33,027 nucleotides of DNA from assembly GCA_019359615.1 (NCBI GenBank), contig JAHHHA010000052.1, positions 1 through 33,027 on the forward strand. The letters are read 5' to 3'. Below, piece by piece: positions 25,075 to 32,215 of the stretch; positions within the stretch are counted from its first letter, which is position 1; every line of letters starts with the position of its first letter. This DNA is from Cyanosarcina radialis HA8281-LM2 (lineage in GTDB: Bacteria; Cyanobacteriota; Cyanobacteriia; Cyanobacteriales; CCAP-1448). Made by a program: the position numbers and the translations under genes. The notes under the pieces are model-generated. The model made no database searches. It was not told where the DNA came from and saw only the letters and a program-made list of their open reading frames with translations.

Positions 25075-25434
25075 ATGCAAGATAAGAAAGTTACTCTGTA
25101 TTTGCCACCAGAATTGCATCGAAGGTTAAAAATTCGATCGGCTATTGATGCTGAATCAATGTCGGCATTGGTGGAGAAAGCGATAGTTTTCTATCTGGAG
25201 AACCCAGAGGTAGTAGATGAAGTAGAAACTTCCTACGGCAAAACTCATGTGGTTTATAACTGTCCTGAGTGTACCAGTTCGGTAGTCCTCCAAGACGGAA
25301 ACTTGGTAAGTAAAGCTAGTGGTGCGAGCGTTTTATCTGACGAACTTCCGGCCCGTCAAGTACGAGAAGAAGTCAATTCCCTCCATGCCTCCCAAGCTGA
25401 AGAGCAATTGGTAGGTTCGGCATCGATCGTCTAA
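25075..25434 (+). CDS. Ribbon-helix-helix protein with CPxC zinc motif
   Basis: A 119-residue protein. Residues 4-45 match a ribbon-helix-helix DNA-binding fold: the strand KKVTLYLPPELHRRLKIRS, then helices DAESMSALVEKAIVFYLEN. After a linker there is a CPEC pair (NCPECTSSVVLQDGNLV), half of a zinc ribbon, suggesting dimeric metal binding or a degenerate site. The C-terminal 40 residues are polar. It sits 79 bases before the Ycf46-like ATPase in the same direction. From memory this order recalls the stress-responsive slr0373-slr0374 pair of Synechocystis 6803. It could be an autoregulator of the cluster; that is inference. Confidence 0.75.
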   Translation: MQDKKVTLYLPPELHRRLKIRSAIDAESMSALVEKAIVFYLENPEVVDEVETSYGKTHVVYNCPECTSSVVLQDGNLVSKASGASVLSDELPARQVREEVNSLHASQAEEQLVGSASIV

Positions 25435-25513
25435 AGGTCGATCGAAGGGGAAAGACCTTCCATCATGTGTGATTTTTAGCAGCGATTCCCCGTTTTTAGT
25501 GAGGTCGATAGTC

Positions 25514-27025
25514 ATGCAAGAAGAGCTAAATACGTTAATCCAAGCTCAATATCCTCTGATCTATCTGCTGACCTCTGAGGAAGAACGGGCAGAGCGAGCG
25601 ATAGCGGCAATCGCGCAAACCAAATCTCCCCAAAGGCGCTTGTTCATTTGGACAGTCACCCACGGGACGATCGAATACGGTCAGCCCCGGCAAACCACCC
25701 AGCACAATACCGTATCTCCCGAAGCTGCGATCGAATGGATGATTCGGCAGCGAGAACCCAGTATCTTTATATTTAAAGATCTCCATCCCTTTATCGACGC
25801 TCCAGCTACTACCCGCTGGCTGAGAGATGCAATTGCTAGCTTCAAAGGCACGCACAAAGTGGCGATTTTGATGTCGCCAGTCCAGCAAGTGCCTATAGAG
25901 TTAGAAAAAGAAGTAGTAGTTCTCGATTATCCCCTGCCAGACCTATCGGAACTCGATCGAGTTTTATCGCAACAGCTAGAACAAACTCGCCCTCGGCGGA
26001 CATCTACAGAAACCAGAGAAAAGTTGCTCAAAGCGGCTTTGGGTTTAACCAAAGATGAGGCAGAAAAAGTTTATCGCAAGGCCTACGTCAAAACCGGCCG
26101 CCTCACGGAAGAAGAAGTAGAAATCGTTCTTTCCGAGAAAAAGCAGCTAATCCGCCGCAACGGGATTTTAGAATACATCGAAGAAGACGAAACGCTCGAT
26201 TCCGTTGGCGGATTGGAAGAACTGAAGCGGTGGCTGGTGCAGCGCTCTAACGCCTTTACCGAAAGAGCGAGAGAGTATGGGTTGCCCCAACCAAAAGGAA
26301 TGTTAATCTTGGGGGTTCCCGGTTGCGGGAAATCTTTAATTGCCAAAACTACTGCTCGCCTTTGGGGTTTGCCCCTACTGCGCTTAGACATGGGGCGAGT
26401 GTACGATGGTTCGATGGTCGGTCGTTCTGAGGCCAACCTGCGGAATGCCCTGAAAACGGCTGAATCGATTTCTCCGACAATTCTCTTTATTGACGAGCTA
26501 GATAAAGCTTTTGCTGGCACGGCTGGTTCTGCCGACTCCGATGGCGGTACTTCAAGCCGGATCTTCGGTTCTTTCCTTACCTGGATGCAAGAGAAGACAT
26601 CGCCAGTATTCGTGATGGCAACGGCTAACCGCGTAGAACGCCTACCCGGAGAATTCTTACGCAAAGGTCGTTTTGACGAGATTTTCTTTGTTGACTTGCC
26701 CACTCAAGAAGAGCGGCAAGAGATTTTCAAGATTCACCTGAGCAAGCGGCATCGAGATTTAGAGCGTTTCGATATCGAACAGCTATCAAAAGTTGCAGAC
26801 GGTTTTTCTGGAGCAGAAATCGAGCAGGCCTTAATTGCGGCGATGTACGATGCTTTCGCTCAAGACCGCGAATTTACGCAGCTAGATATCATTGCGGCGA
26901 TTAAATCGACGCTACCGCTTTCTAGGACTATGACCGAGCAGGTAACGGCCCTCAGAGATTGGGCCAGGCAGCGAGCGCGACCTGCTGCGGCCTCCGTCGC
27001 CGAATATCAGCGATTGGAGTTTTAA
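25514..27025 (+). CDS. AAA ATPase, Ycf46-like
   Basis: A 503-residue AAA+ protein. The N-terminal 230 residues (QEELNTLIQAQYPLIYLLTS and onward) form the domain typical of Ycf46, with a degenerate P-loop-like fold. The AAA module follows: Walker A GVPGCGKS (residues 267-274), Walker B LFIDELD (Asp327, Glu328), sensor 1 in VMATANRVERLP, an arginine finger region in FLRKGRFDEIFF, and the alpha-helical lid (FSGAEIEQALIAAMYDAF). Ycf46 is plastid- and cyanobacterium-encoded and has been linked to stress and carbon-limitation responses; the substrate is unknown. ATG 25514 is preferred over an in-frame codon at 25469 because MQEELN begins the conserved part and GTGAGG precedes it. Confidence 0.93.
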   Translation: MQEELNTLIQAQYPLIYLLTSEEERAERAIAAIAQTKSPQRRLFIWTVTHGTIEYGQPRQTTQHNTVSPEAAIEWMIRQREPSIFIFKDLHPFIDAPATTRWLRDAIASFKGTHKVAILMSPVQQVPIELEKEVVVLDYPLPDLSELDRVLSQQLEQTRPRRTSTETREKLLKAALGLTKDEAEKVYRKAYVKTGRLTEEEVEIVLSEKKQLIRRNGILEYIEEDETLDSVGGLEELKRWLVQRSNAFTERAREYGLPQPKGMLILGVPGCGKSLIAKTTARLWGLPLLRLDMGRVYDGSMVGRSEANLRNALKTAESISPTILFIDELDKAFAGTAGSADSDGGTSSRIFGSFLTWMQEKTSPVFVMATANRVERLPGEFLRKGRFDEIFFVDLPTQEERQEIFKIHLSKRHRDLERFDIEQLSKVADGFSGAEIEQALIAAMYDAFAQDREFTQLDIIAAIKSTLPLSRTMTEQVTALRDWARQRARPAAASVAEYQRLEF

Positions 27026-27029
27026 AAGC

Positions 27030-27073
27030 TTTCTCCTGCTCCCAACAGGAGGAAAGGCTAGCTAAGAGCTAGC
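27030..27073 (+). promoter_or_regulatory. Two stem-loops between the ATPase and the Ycf35-like gene
   Basis: The first pairs TTTCTCCTG (27030-27038) with CAGGAGGAAA (27046-27055), one bulge. The second pairs GCTAGCT (27057-27063) with AGCTAGC (27067-27073) around AAG. There is no T-tract, so they look like mRNA processing or stability elements more than a terminator; they would let the last gene be expressed at a different level. Confidence 0.45.
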
Positions 27074-27165
27074 GAATCGAAAAAATGCCACTTAGACCGT
27101 TAAAAGTGGCGGCTAGATCGAAAACTAACGTTGTCGTTTTAACTTTTGTACTGGAGGAAATCCTC

Positions 27166-27519
27166 ATGTCTCACTTTAGCACTCTCCGCACCAAAATTTC
27201 TGACGCAGAAATCCTCAAGACCTCTTTGCGCGACTTGGGCATCTTTGTGAAGAATAATGCTGACGTGCGCGGCTACAACGGCCAGCGGGTACGCGCTGAC
27301 ATCGTTGCTGTTTTAGAAGGCGAGTACGATCTCGGCTGGTCTCGCAATAGCGACGGTTCTTTCGACCTGATTGCCGATCTCTGGGGTGTCGCCAAGAAGC
27401 ACAATCAAACCGAATTGATTAATTCGATCAATCAAAAATACGCTGTTAACAAGACTCTATCAGAAGTCAAGCAACGCGGTTTGCAAAATGCCAACGTGAA
27501 GTTGGTCGTGCAAAAATAA
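27166..27519 (+). CDS. ycf35: DUF1257 / Ycf35-like protein
   Basis: A 117-residue protein beginning MSHFSTLRTKISDAEILKTS, the hallmark of DUF1257 (Ycf35), with the later FDLIADLWGVAKKHNQTELI and a final SEVKQRGLQN segment. Ycf35 is found in cyanobacteria and algal plastids and has no established function. The ATG at 27166 is chosen because GGAGGA lies 7 bases upstream; the frame is open further back to 27085 but that part is the leader with stem-loops. It follows the Ycf46-like gene by 140 bases and closes the cluster with a terminator at 27547. The symbol is by family resemblance. Confidence 0.88.
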   Translation: MSHFSTLRTKISDAEILKTSLRDLGIFVKNNADVRGYNGQRVRADIVAVLEGEYDLGWSRNSDGSFDLIADLWGVAKKHNQTELINSINQKYAVNKTLSEVKQRGLQNANVKLVVQK

Positions 27520-27546
27520 CTACTTTCTTGCGTTCCCTTTCTAAAG

Positions 27547-27582
27547 CGGGTTAAGCCGAATATAGGTTAGCCCGTTTTTTCT
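27547..27582 (+). terminator. Rho-independent terminator after the Ycf35-like gene
   Basis: CGGGTTAA (27547-27554) pairs with TTAGCCCG (27567-27574), one G-U pair, followed by TTTTTTCTT. It lies 27 bases after the stop. Confidence 0.85.
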
Positions 27583-27656
27583 TGGAAATAAGGCAGAAGG
27601 CAGGAGGCAGAAGGTATAAATCCATATTCTGAACTCCTGAACTCCTGTATTCTTCT

Positions 27657-28553
27657 CTACTGACACTTGCCAGAATAAAACGTGCCACTGGCAGAAGTCA
27701 GACAAGCGGCAATCTTGGTTTCGTCTGCTAGTTTGATTTTGTACTGGACTTCATCAGAACCGTTGAGCATTTGATAGCTTTTGGCATCGACATTTACGCC
27801 TTCTAGCACTTCTAGTAAAGATTCAACAGTAAAAGTGCCACCGACTTGAGTGTTAAGAGTATAGGTTGTCTGTGGTTTTCCAGTTTTTTCATCCTGTTCT
27901 CCCACTCCAGGTTTCTTGGCTACAGTAAGATTGAGATCGGCGATCGCTTTGCCATCGATAAAAGTTTGATAAGTCGCTTCATAGTGAGCGTAATCCGTTA
28001 CTGGATTGCCAAATCCACCGCTTATCCTCTCAATGTTGACTTTGACGGGAGTTCCTTGGGGCAGAGTTTTTGAGGTCACGGTAAAGGTGTCTCCCCAAAA
28101 TAATTTAACCGTGGCTTTAGCGAATGAATTAGCTTTATTAGTCCGAACGCTCATCATTTCGGTTTTAAGAAAATTACCAATTTGCGCTCGCTCGATTCTA
28201 TGAATGGAGTTGACAAAGTTGCCATCTTCTAAATCGACTGTTTTTTCATCTACATCTGGCAAACTTCTGGTGAAGGATAGGTTAGAAGTATTGACTAAAA
28301 CCGTATCGGGTCTAATAAGCAAAACTGCTTCTTTTTCGCCGATTTTAGCCATGTTAGTGCGATTGTAGCCGATGTAATATTGAGCCTGGCCGCAATCGCT
28401 GCCGCAGAGCGAGAATTTTCCCACTGCTCGATTAGGTGGAGAACTAGGTCTAGGTGTCTGGGCAAATATACCGACATCTCCTGCCAGAAATACGCCAGCA
28501 CTCAAGCAGAAAAACCAAGGAATCAATCGAATAATTTGGCGATCGCGCAGCAT
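27657..28553 (-). CDS. Exported protein, unrecognised
   Basis: A 298-residue protein with an N-terminal signal peptide (MLRDRQIIRLIPWFFCLSAG, cleavage likely after VGIFAQ). The mature part begins with a Pro/Ser-rich stretch and a CGSDCG pair, and ends with a second pair (ACLTSASGTFYSGKC), so two disulphides outside the cytoplasm are plausible. The middle is beta-rich with alternating hydrophobic residues (VKLFWGDTFTVTSKTLPQG, then HYEATYQTFIDGKAIADLNL). I do not recognise a family. It stands alone, convergent with the Ycf35-like gene, and is preceded by a long AT-rich gap. GAACTCCTGAACTCC repeats lie just past its stop. Confidence 0.72.
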   Translation of the reverse strand: MLRDRQIIRLIPWFFCLSAGVFLAGDVGIFAQTPRPSSPPNRAVGKFSLCGSDCGQAQYYIGYNRTNMAKIGEKEAVLLIRPDTVLVNTSNLSFTRSLPDVDEKTVDLEDGNFVNSIHRIERAQIGNFLKTEMMSVRTNKANSFAKATVKLFWGDTFTVTSKTLPQGTPVKVNIERISGGFGNPVTDYAHYEATYQTFIDGKAIADLNLTVAKKPGVGEQDEKTGKPQTTYTLNTQVGGTFTVESLLEVLEGVNVDAKSYQMLNGSDEVQYKIKLADETKIAACLTSASGTFYSGKCQ

Positions 28554-29040
28554 AGCTTTTGAGGTTAAGTAATTTACTAGAGTTTAAAAAACAGAATCTA
28601 CCTCAATAGCTCGAAAATGAAAAGCAACTTTATTAAATCTTCTAAATTGAAATATTTAACAGCATAGCTATTAATTTTTAAAAAACAAAACTGTATATTG
28701 CTATTAAGCGTTATTGAGTTTACCAGTCAGCTTTAGCACCAGATGAGCGCTCGATTAGCTCTTGGATATTAGCTTCGATTGTCCAACAAACGCTGAGGTG
28801 GGGAAATTAAGGAAAAAATAAAATCTGACGTGAGATTCGATCGATCGCTCCGAAACTGCCGATCTAGCCACTGTATAACCAAATGATACCAAATCCGGTT
28901 CTCATACCATACATTGCTGCCCTCACCCCCAACCCCTCTCCCAAGGGAGAGGGGAGCCGGAAGCTCCTTGAGGTCAAGACAGTTTTGTAAACCGGATTTG
29001 GTATGAGACTTCCCGTTCGATGCTTCTTCTATAACTTCTA
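28554..29040. other. Intergenic region with AT-rich stretch and MITE-like element
   Basis: About 487 bases with no gene. 28560-28720 is markedly AT-rich and probably carries the promoter of the leftward exported-protein gene. 28886-29004 is an inverted-repeat element described separately. Confidence 0.6.
28886..29004. mobile_element. MITE-like inverted-repeat element, about 119 bp
   Basis: Perfect 15-bp terminal inverted repeats, ATACCAAATCCGGTT (28886-28900) and AACCGGATTTGGTAT (28990-29004). Inside is a second perfect palindrome, CCCCTCTCCC AA GGGAGAGGGG (28933-28954), preceded by CCCTCACCCCCAA. Part of the right end (GGTATGAG) can also pair with CTCATACC next to the left end. No coding capacity is present and no clear target duplication is seen. 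The inner palindrome resembles a widespread cyanobacterial repeat. Confidence 0.65.
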
Positions 29041-29886
29041 ATGCAGATGTATAACAATCCGTGGTCTTTCCCTTCCCAGCCTTCTCCCTCTAGTTCGGTA
29101 GAAATCCAGCACGGACGGTTTTTCAATTATGCTGTGCCGAATGGTTGGCGCGTGGGTGAGGACGGACAGTTTGCCGTTGTTTTATACGCTCCAGATAATA
29201 CGGCCATGACGGTCATGGCCGGCAATTGTGGGTTGCCAGCCAACTACAATCCCGGACAGTTTGTTTACGAGTATCTGTTAAAGCTACAACCTCATAACCT
29301 GCAAATGAGTCAGCCCCGTCAAGTTCAACCGCTTGCGGGTTGCACGATAGCTTATGAGTTCGACTGCATATACATTGCCTTTAACGGTATTCCCTGTCGG
29401 GGAATAGCCAAATGCAGCATTGCCAATAGCTATAATATGTGTACCATGGTGCTAACGTTTGCTACCTCCCATGAATCTGTGTGGGGCAGGTATGCTTCAT
29501 GGTTGCCCCAAGTGGCAAGCCAAGTAGAAGCCAATAATGGGGCGGCCTTCGGGATGCGAGGCATTATGGAGCAAAACATCCAAATTGCTAACGCTGAGGG
29601 CCAACAAGCTAGAGAATACCGCGAGTGGTCGCAGCAGACTTGGGATCGAGTAAACCGCCAGCGGGATGAATCTATCGCTCGCCAAAACTTCCAATTTCGC
29701 GAGAACCTGGGCAATGTAGGGACTTGGACGAATCCCTATGGATACCCTGTTACCGAGCTACCATCAAACTATCAGTATTACTGGATCGATCGCCAGGGAC
29801 ACATATATCCGACGAACGACCCTAGCGAAAATCCGAACATTGGTTCGACTCAAGATTGGGCGAGAATGAGTCGGTATCAACCTTAG
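29041..29886 (+). CDS. Unrecognised protein, two-part
   Basis: A 281-residue protein with no signal peptide. After a Pro/Ser-rich head, residues about 22-165 form an alpha/beta region (FFNYAVPNGWRVGEDGQFAV, then TAMTVMAGNCGLP and CTMVLTFATSHESVWGRYAS), loosely like PsbP/DUF1795-type folds, which is only an impression. A Gln/Arg-rich helix follows (about 178-225). The end is a short motif region with YYWIDRQGHIYPTNDPSENP and DWARM, which looks like a peptide-sized binding module. Two ATGs are possible (29041 and 29047). It ends 9 bases before the VOC gene, so the two are probably cotranscribed. Function unknown. Confidence 0.7.
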   Translation: MQMYNNPWSFPSQPSPSSSVEIQHGRFFNYAVPNGWRVGEDGQFAVVLYAPDNTAMTVMAGNCGLPANYNPGQFVYEYLLKLQPHNLQMSQPRQVQPLAGCTIAYEFDCIYIAFNGIPCRGIAKCSIANSYNMCTMVLTFATSHESVWGRYASWLPQVASQVEANNGAAFGMRGIMEQNIQIANAEGQQAREYREWSQQTWDRVNRQRDESIARQNFQFRENLGNVGTWTNPYGYPVTELPSNYQYYWIDRQGHIYPTNDPSENPNIGSTQDWARMSRYQP

Positions 29887-29894
29887 TCATAGAT

Positions 29895-30272
29895 ATGTTT
29901 AATTATGTGGCTGAGATCGTCTATTTTGTCAAAGATCGACGTGCTGCTGCCGAATGGTACTCTAAGTTATTTGGCATCGAGATTACCTGGCTCGACGATC
30001 CAGAACACTTCTTTATTCGAGTTGGCAAGCAAGAAGTGTGGTTTCATCGAGCCGATAGCAAAGTGCCATCGGGAGCAGCAGGACAAGTAGCCTACTGGCA
30101 AGTTTTAGATTTTGATGGTGCGATCGAACGTGCTGTCAAATTAGGGGCAAAACTCTATCGCGGGCCGTTAGATCGGCAAGATGGCACTTATATGTGTCAA
30201 GTTATCGATCCAGATGGCAACCCAATAGGCTTTATCGGCCCGAAATCTCAAGCGAATGCAGAAGAGCGTTGA
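29895..30272 (+). CDS. VOC-family (glyoxalase/dioxygenase-like) protein
   Basis: A 125-residue protein with the two beta-alpha-beta-beta-beta halves of the vicinal-oxygen-chelate fold: AEIVYFVKDRRAAAEWYSKL then FFIRVGKQEVWFHRAD, and VAYWQVLDFDGAIERAVKLG then YMCQVIDPDGNPIGFIGP. Relatives include glyoxalase I, extradiol dioxygenases and resistance proteins; metal ligands and substrate cannot be assigned. ATG 29895 is chosen over an upstream codon at 29856 that would overlap the previous gene. A small palindrome follows its stop. Confidence 0.87.
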   Translation: MFNYVAEIVYFVKDRRAAAEWYSKLFGIEITWLDDPEHFFIRVGKQEVWFHRADSKVPSGAAGQVAYWQVLDFDGAIERAVKLGAKLYRGPLDRQDGTYMCQVIDPDGNPIGFIGPKSQANAEER

Positions 30273-30304
30273 GTTTGATAGACCTCTTTAGCAATTAAAC
30301 TCAA

Positions 30305-30328
30305 GGGCAGGCAGGATGCCTACCTGAC
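30305..30328. repeat. Small palindrome after the VOC gene
   Basis: GGCAGGCA, GGA loop, TGCCTACC, with one mismatch. Read on the minus strand it starts CTTGT and runs GGTAGGCATCCTGCC, similar in design to the hairpin at 6557-6583. It may terminate the preceding genes. Confidence 0.5.
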
Positions 30329-30394
30329 AAGAATTGCTGAAGATATTCTAATCGTCTTCTTAAATCCTGAACTCGTGTATTCTTCAAAAGTAAA

Positions 30395-30862
30395 ATGTAC
30401 GAGAAATTAAAACCCGAACCGCCAACGCCGCCCGATGAAATTTGCCCGTGCGATCGCCAGTATCCGATCGTTCTCTGCTACGCTCTGACGAACAATCCTA
30501 TCCGCTGTATCGAGTGCGATCGAGAATTGCCTCCAGAACGACTACAACCGATACCAGAAATGGTTGAGGTTATTGCTACGTGGCGCAGATTTTATAGTTG
30601 TTTCTACGTCTTGTGGCTCGATTCGGGCGAATTTTAAGACTGGGCCCGCCAACAACTTCTCGATCCAAACAGTGCAGTTAACCGACGCAGCTACGAAGCC
30701 TGTAAAATTATTTCTCAATTGCGTCGTTGTTATTATTGGTGGTTTCAGGATGCCGAAGCAGATCGTTACGAGCTACTAAGTTCTTGTCCGAAATGTCAAG
30801 CTGAATTGACTCAAAAATTTCAGCGATTAGTCTGCGAAAACTGTCAGATTCTAATCCCATAG
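30395..30862 (+). pseudogene. Zn-ribbon protein (DUF2310-like), interrupted by an in-frame TAA
   Basis: The frame from ATG 30395 runs to TAA at 30635-30637 (80 residues) and continues in the same frame, without any shift, to TAG at 30860-30862. The second part begins DWARQQLLDPNSAVNRRSYE and ends with a zinc ribbon, CPKC..CENC (SSCPKCQAELTQKF, then LVCENCQILIP). The first part holds further cysteines (ICPCDRQYP, RCIECDREL). Together they give a coherent 155-residue protein of the DUF2310 type (Zn-ribbon, possibly nucleic-acid-binding; family call from memory). The surrounding SGEF-stop-DWA suggests a Glu codon GAA changed to TAA. A sequencing error, stop-codon readthrough or true inactivation are all possible. 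Confidence 0.7.
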
Positions 30863-30863
30863 C

Positions 30864-30898
30864 TGTAGGTTGGTTGAAGGGCAAGAAACCCAATTAAC
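30864..30898 (+). repeat. GTAGGTTGGGTT repeat, copy 3
   Basis: TGTAGGTTGGTTGA, a short spacer, then GAAACCCAATTAAC. It differs from copy 2 by a few bases and begins two bases after the TAG of the broken zinc-ribbon gene. Confidence 0.65.
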
Positions 30899-30930
30899 TC
30901 CGTGTTGTTTCAGTAGATATTGAAGCAAGA

Positions 30931-31377
30931 ATGCAAGCGATCGTTTTTGTGGGAATTCAAGCCAGCGGCAAATCAACTTTTTACAGTCAACAATTTTTTC
31001 ACACGCACGTTCGCATCAACCTGGATATGCTCAAAACCAGACACCGAGAGCAACGGCTGCTAGAAATCTGTCTAGAGATCCGTCAGCCGTTTGTCGTCGA
31101 TAATACTAACCCCACGCCTGAAGAGAGAAAACGCTACATCGAGCCAGCCAAGCAACAGGGTTTTGAAATTATTGGTTATTACTTTGAGTCAAAAATTGCC
31201 GATTCCATCCAACGCAACCAAAACCGTCCGATCGATCGACAAGTTCCAGAAAAAGGAATGAGAGGCACGCACGCCCGATTGGCAATCCCACAGTATACAG
31301 AAGGTTTCGACAAACTTTGCTACGTTCGGATATTACCAACAGGAGAGTTTGAAATCAAGGAATGGGTCGATCGCTAA
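30931..31377 (+). CDS. P-loop kinase, polynucleotide-kinase-like
   Basis: A 148-residue protein of the size of the T4 Pnkp kinase domain. Walker A is GIQASGKST (residues 8-16). INLDML near residue 32 supplies the expected catalytic Asp, FVVDNTNPTPEERKRYI fits the Walker B/substrate region, and the Arg-rich RNQNRPIDRQVP fits the lid. In Pnkp-type enzymes this module phosphorylates 5'-OH ends of RNA or DNA; substrate here is inferred only. ATG 30931 follows TTGAAGCAAGA, a weak ribosome-binding site. The Thg1-like gene begins 31 bases after the stop in the same direction, so the pair is likely one transcript. Confidence 0.8.
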   Translation: MQAIVFVGIQASGKSTFYSQQFFHTHVRINLDMLKTRHREQRLLEICLEIRQPFVVDNTNPTPEERKRYIEPAKQQGFEIIGYYFESKIADSIQRNQNRPIDRQVPEKGMRGTHARLAIPQYTEGFDKLCYVRILPTGEFEIKEWVDR

Positions 31378-31408
31378 TACCATATCTGACTGATTTTGGG
31401 TATTTAAA

Positions 31409-32185
31409 ATGAAATTTGAACAATTAGATGCAAAATTAAGAATTTTCGAGACAGCCCACGATTTGTGCGTCTTACCAGAGATTTTTATGGTAGCTAGACT
31501 CGACGGACGTAACTTTACTCGTCTGACCAAGGAGATCCATAATTTTGAAGCTCCCTTCGATCCTCAATTTCGAGATTATATGGTGGCTACAGTAGAACAT
31601 CTGATGAATTGTGGATTTCGGATCGTCTACGGTTACACTCAAAGCGATGAAATTTCACTCTTATTTCACCGAGACGAAGAGAGCTTTAGCCGCAAGCTGC
31701 GAAAGTTCAATTCAATTTTGGCAGGAGAAGCCAGCGCCAAGCTATCGCTATTACTAGGTAGAATCGCAGTATTCGACTGTCGAATTTCACAACTTCCTAC
31801 CCTCAATTTGGTGGTCGATTATTTTCGTTGGCGCAATGAAGATGCTCATCGTAATGCCTTAAATGCTCACTGCTACTGGATGTTACGAAAAAGCGGCGAC
31901 AGCGCTGTCGCTGCCACCGAAAAACTAGACAAACTTTCTACGAGCGATAAAAACGAAATGCTGTATCAGCGATTGGGAATTAATTTCAACGATCTACCCA
32001 ACTGGCAAAAACGGGGTGTAGGTTTGTATTGGGAATCGTATCAGAAAGAAGCAATTAGTCCGATCGATCGGGAAAAAGTATTCACAACTAGAAGGCGGAT
32101 TAAGGTCGATCTGGAACTGCCAATGAAAGACGATTACAGCGAATTTATCAAAAACTTAATACTTCGAGAATATCCAGAAATTTAA
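31409..32185 (+). CDS. Thg1-like protein (3'-5' RNA polymerase / tRNA(His) guanylyltransferase family)
   Basis: A 258-residue protein of the Thg1 superfamily, enzymes that add nucleotides in the 3' to 5' direction. Catalytic carboxylates are in place: Asp32 in ARLDGRNFTRL and Asp80-Glu81 in YTQSDEISLLF, matching the metal-binding Asp, Asp and Glu of Thg1. The FNSILAGEASAKL helix and RWRNEDAHRNALNAHCYWML segment also fit; the eukaryotic HINN motif is replaced by AHRNAL, typical of bacterial Thg1-like proteins. These repair 5'-truncated tRNAs in a template-dependent way. Bacterial tRNA(His) normally has a genome-encoded G-1, so repair is the more likely role. It is paired with the upstream kinase. 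Confidence 0.9.
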   Translation: MKFEQLDAKLRIFETAHDLCVLPEIFMVARLDGRNFTRLTKEIHNFEAPFDPQFRDYMVATVEHLMNCGFRIVYGYTQSDEISLLFHRDEESFSRKLRKFNSILAGEASAKLSLLLGRIAVFDCRISQLPTLNLVVDYFRWRNEDAHRNALNAHCYWMLRKSGDSAVAATEKLDKLSTSDKNEMLYQRLGINFNDLPNWQKRGVGLYWESYQKEAISPIDREKVFTTRRRIKVDLELPMKDDYSEFIKNLILREYPEI

Positions 32186-32215
32186 TTATTCGCTATGCCC
32201 CATGCCCTATGCCCC

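Noticed and set aside
26083-26703. 206-residue minus-strand frame
   Set aside because: It lies wholly inside the Ycf46-like ATPase gene, which has clear AAA motifs; the antisense product has no recognisable features.
27085-27165. N-terminal extension of the Ycf35-like protein
   Set aside because: MSHFSTL at 27166 is the conserved start with GGAGGA 7 bases upstream; the extension is leader sequence.
28933-28954. CCCCTCTCCC/GGGAGAGGGG hairpin as an independent terminator
   Set aside because: No T-tract, far from any stop codon, and enclosed by the terminal repeats of the MITE-like element.
30564-30893. Two short frames (71 aa plus, 61 aa minus) across the zinc-ribbon gene
   Set aside because: The frame that continues through the TAA carries the CPKC..CENC ribbon; these frames do not.
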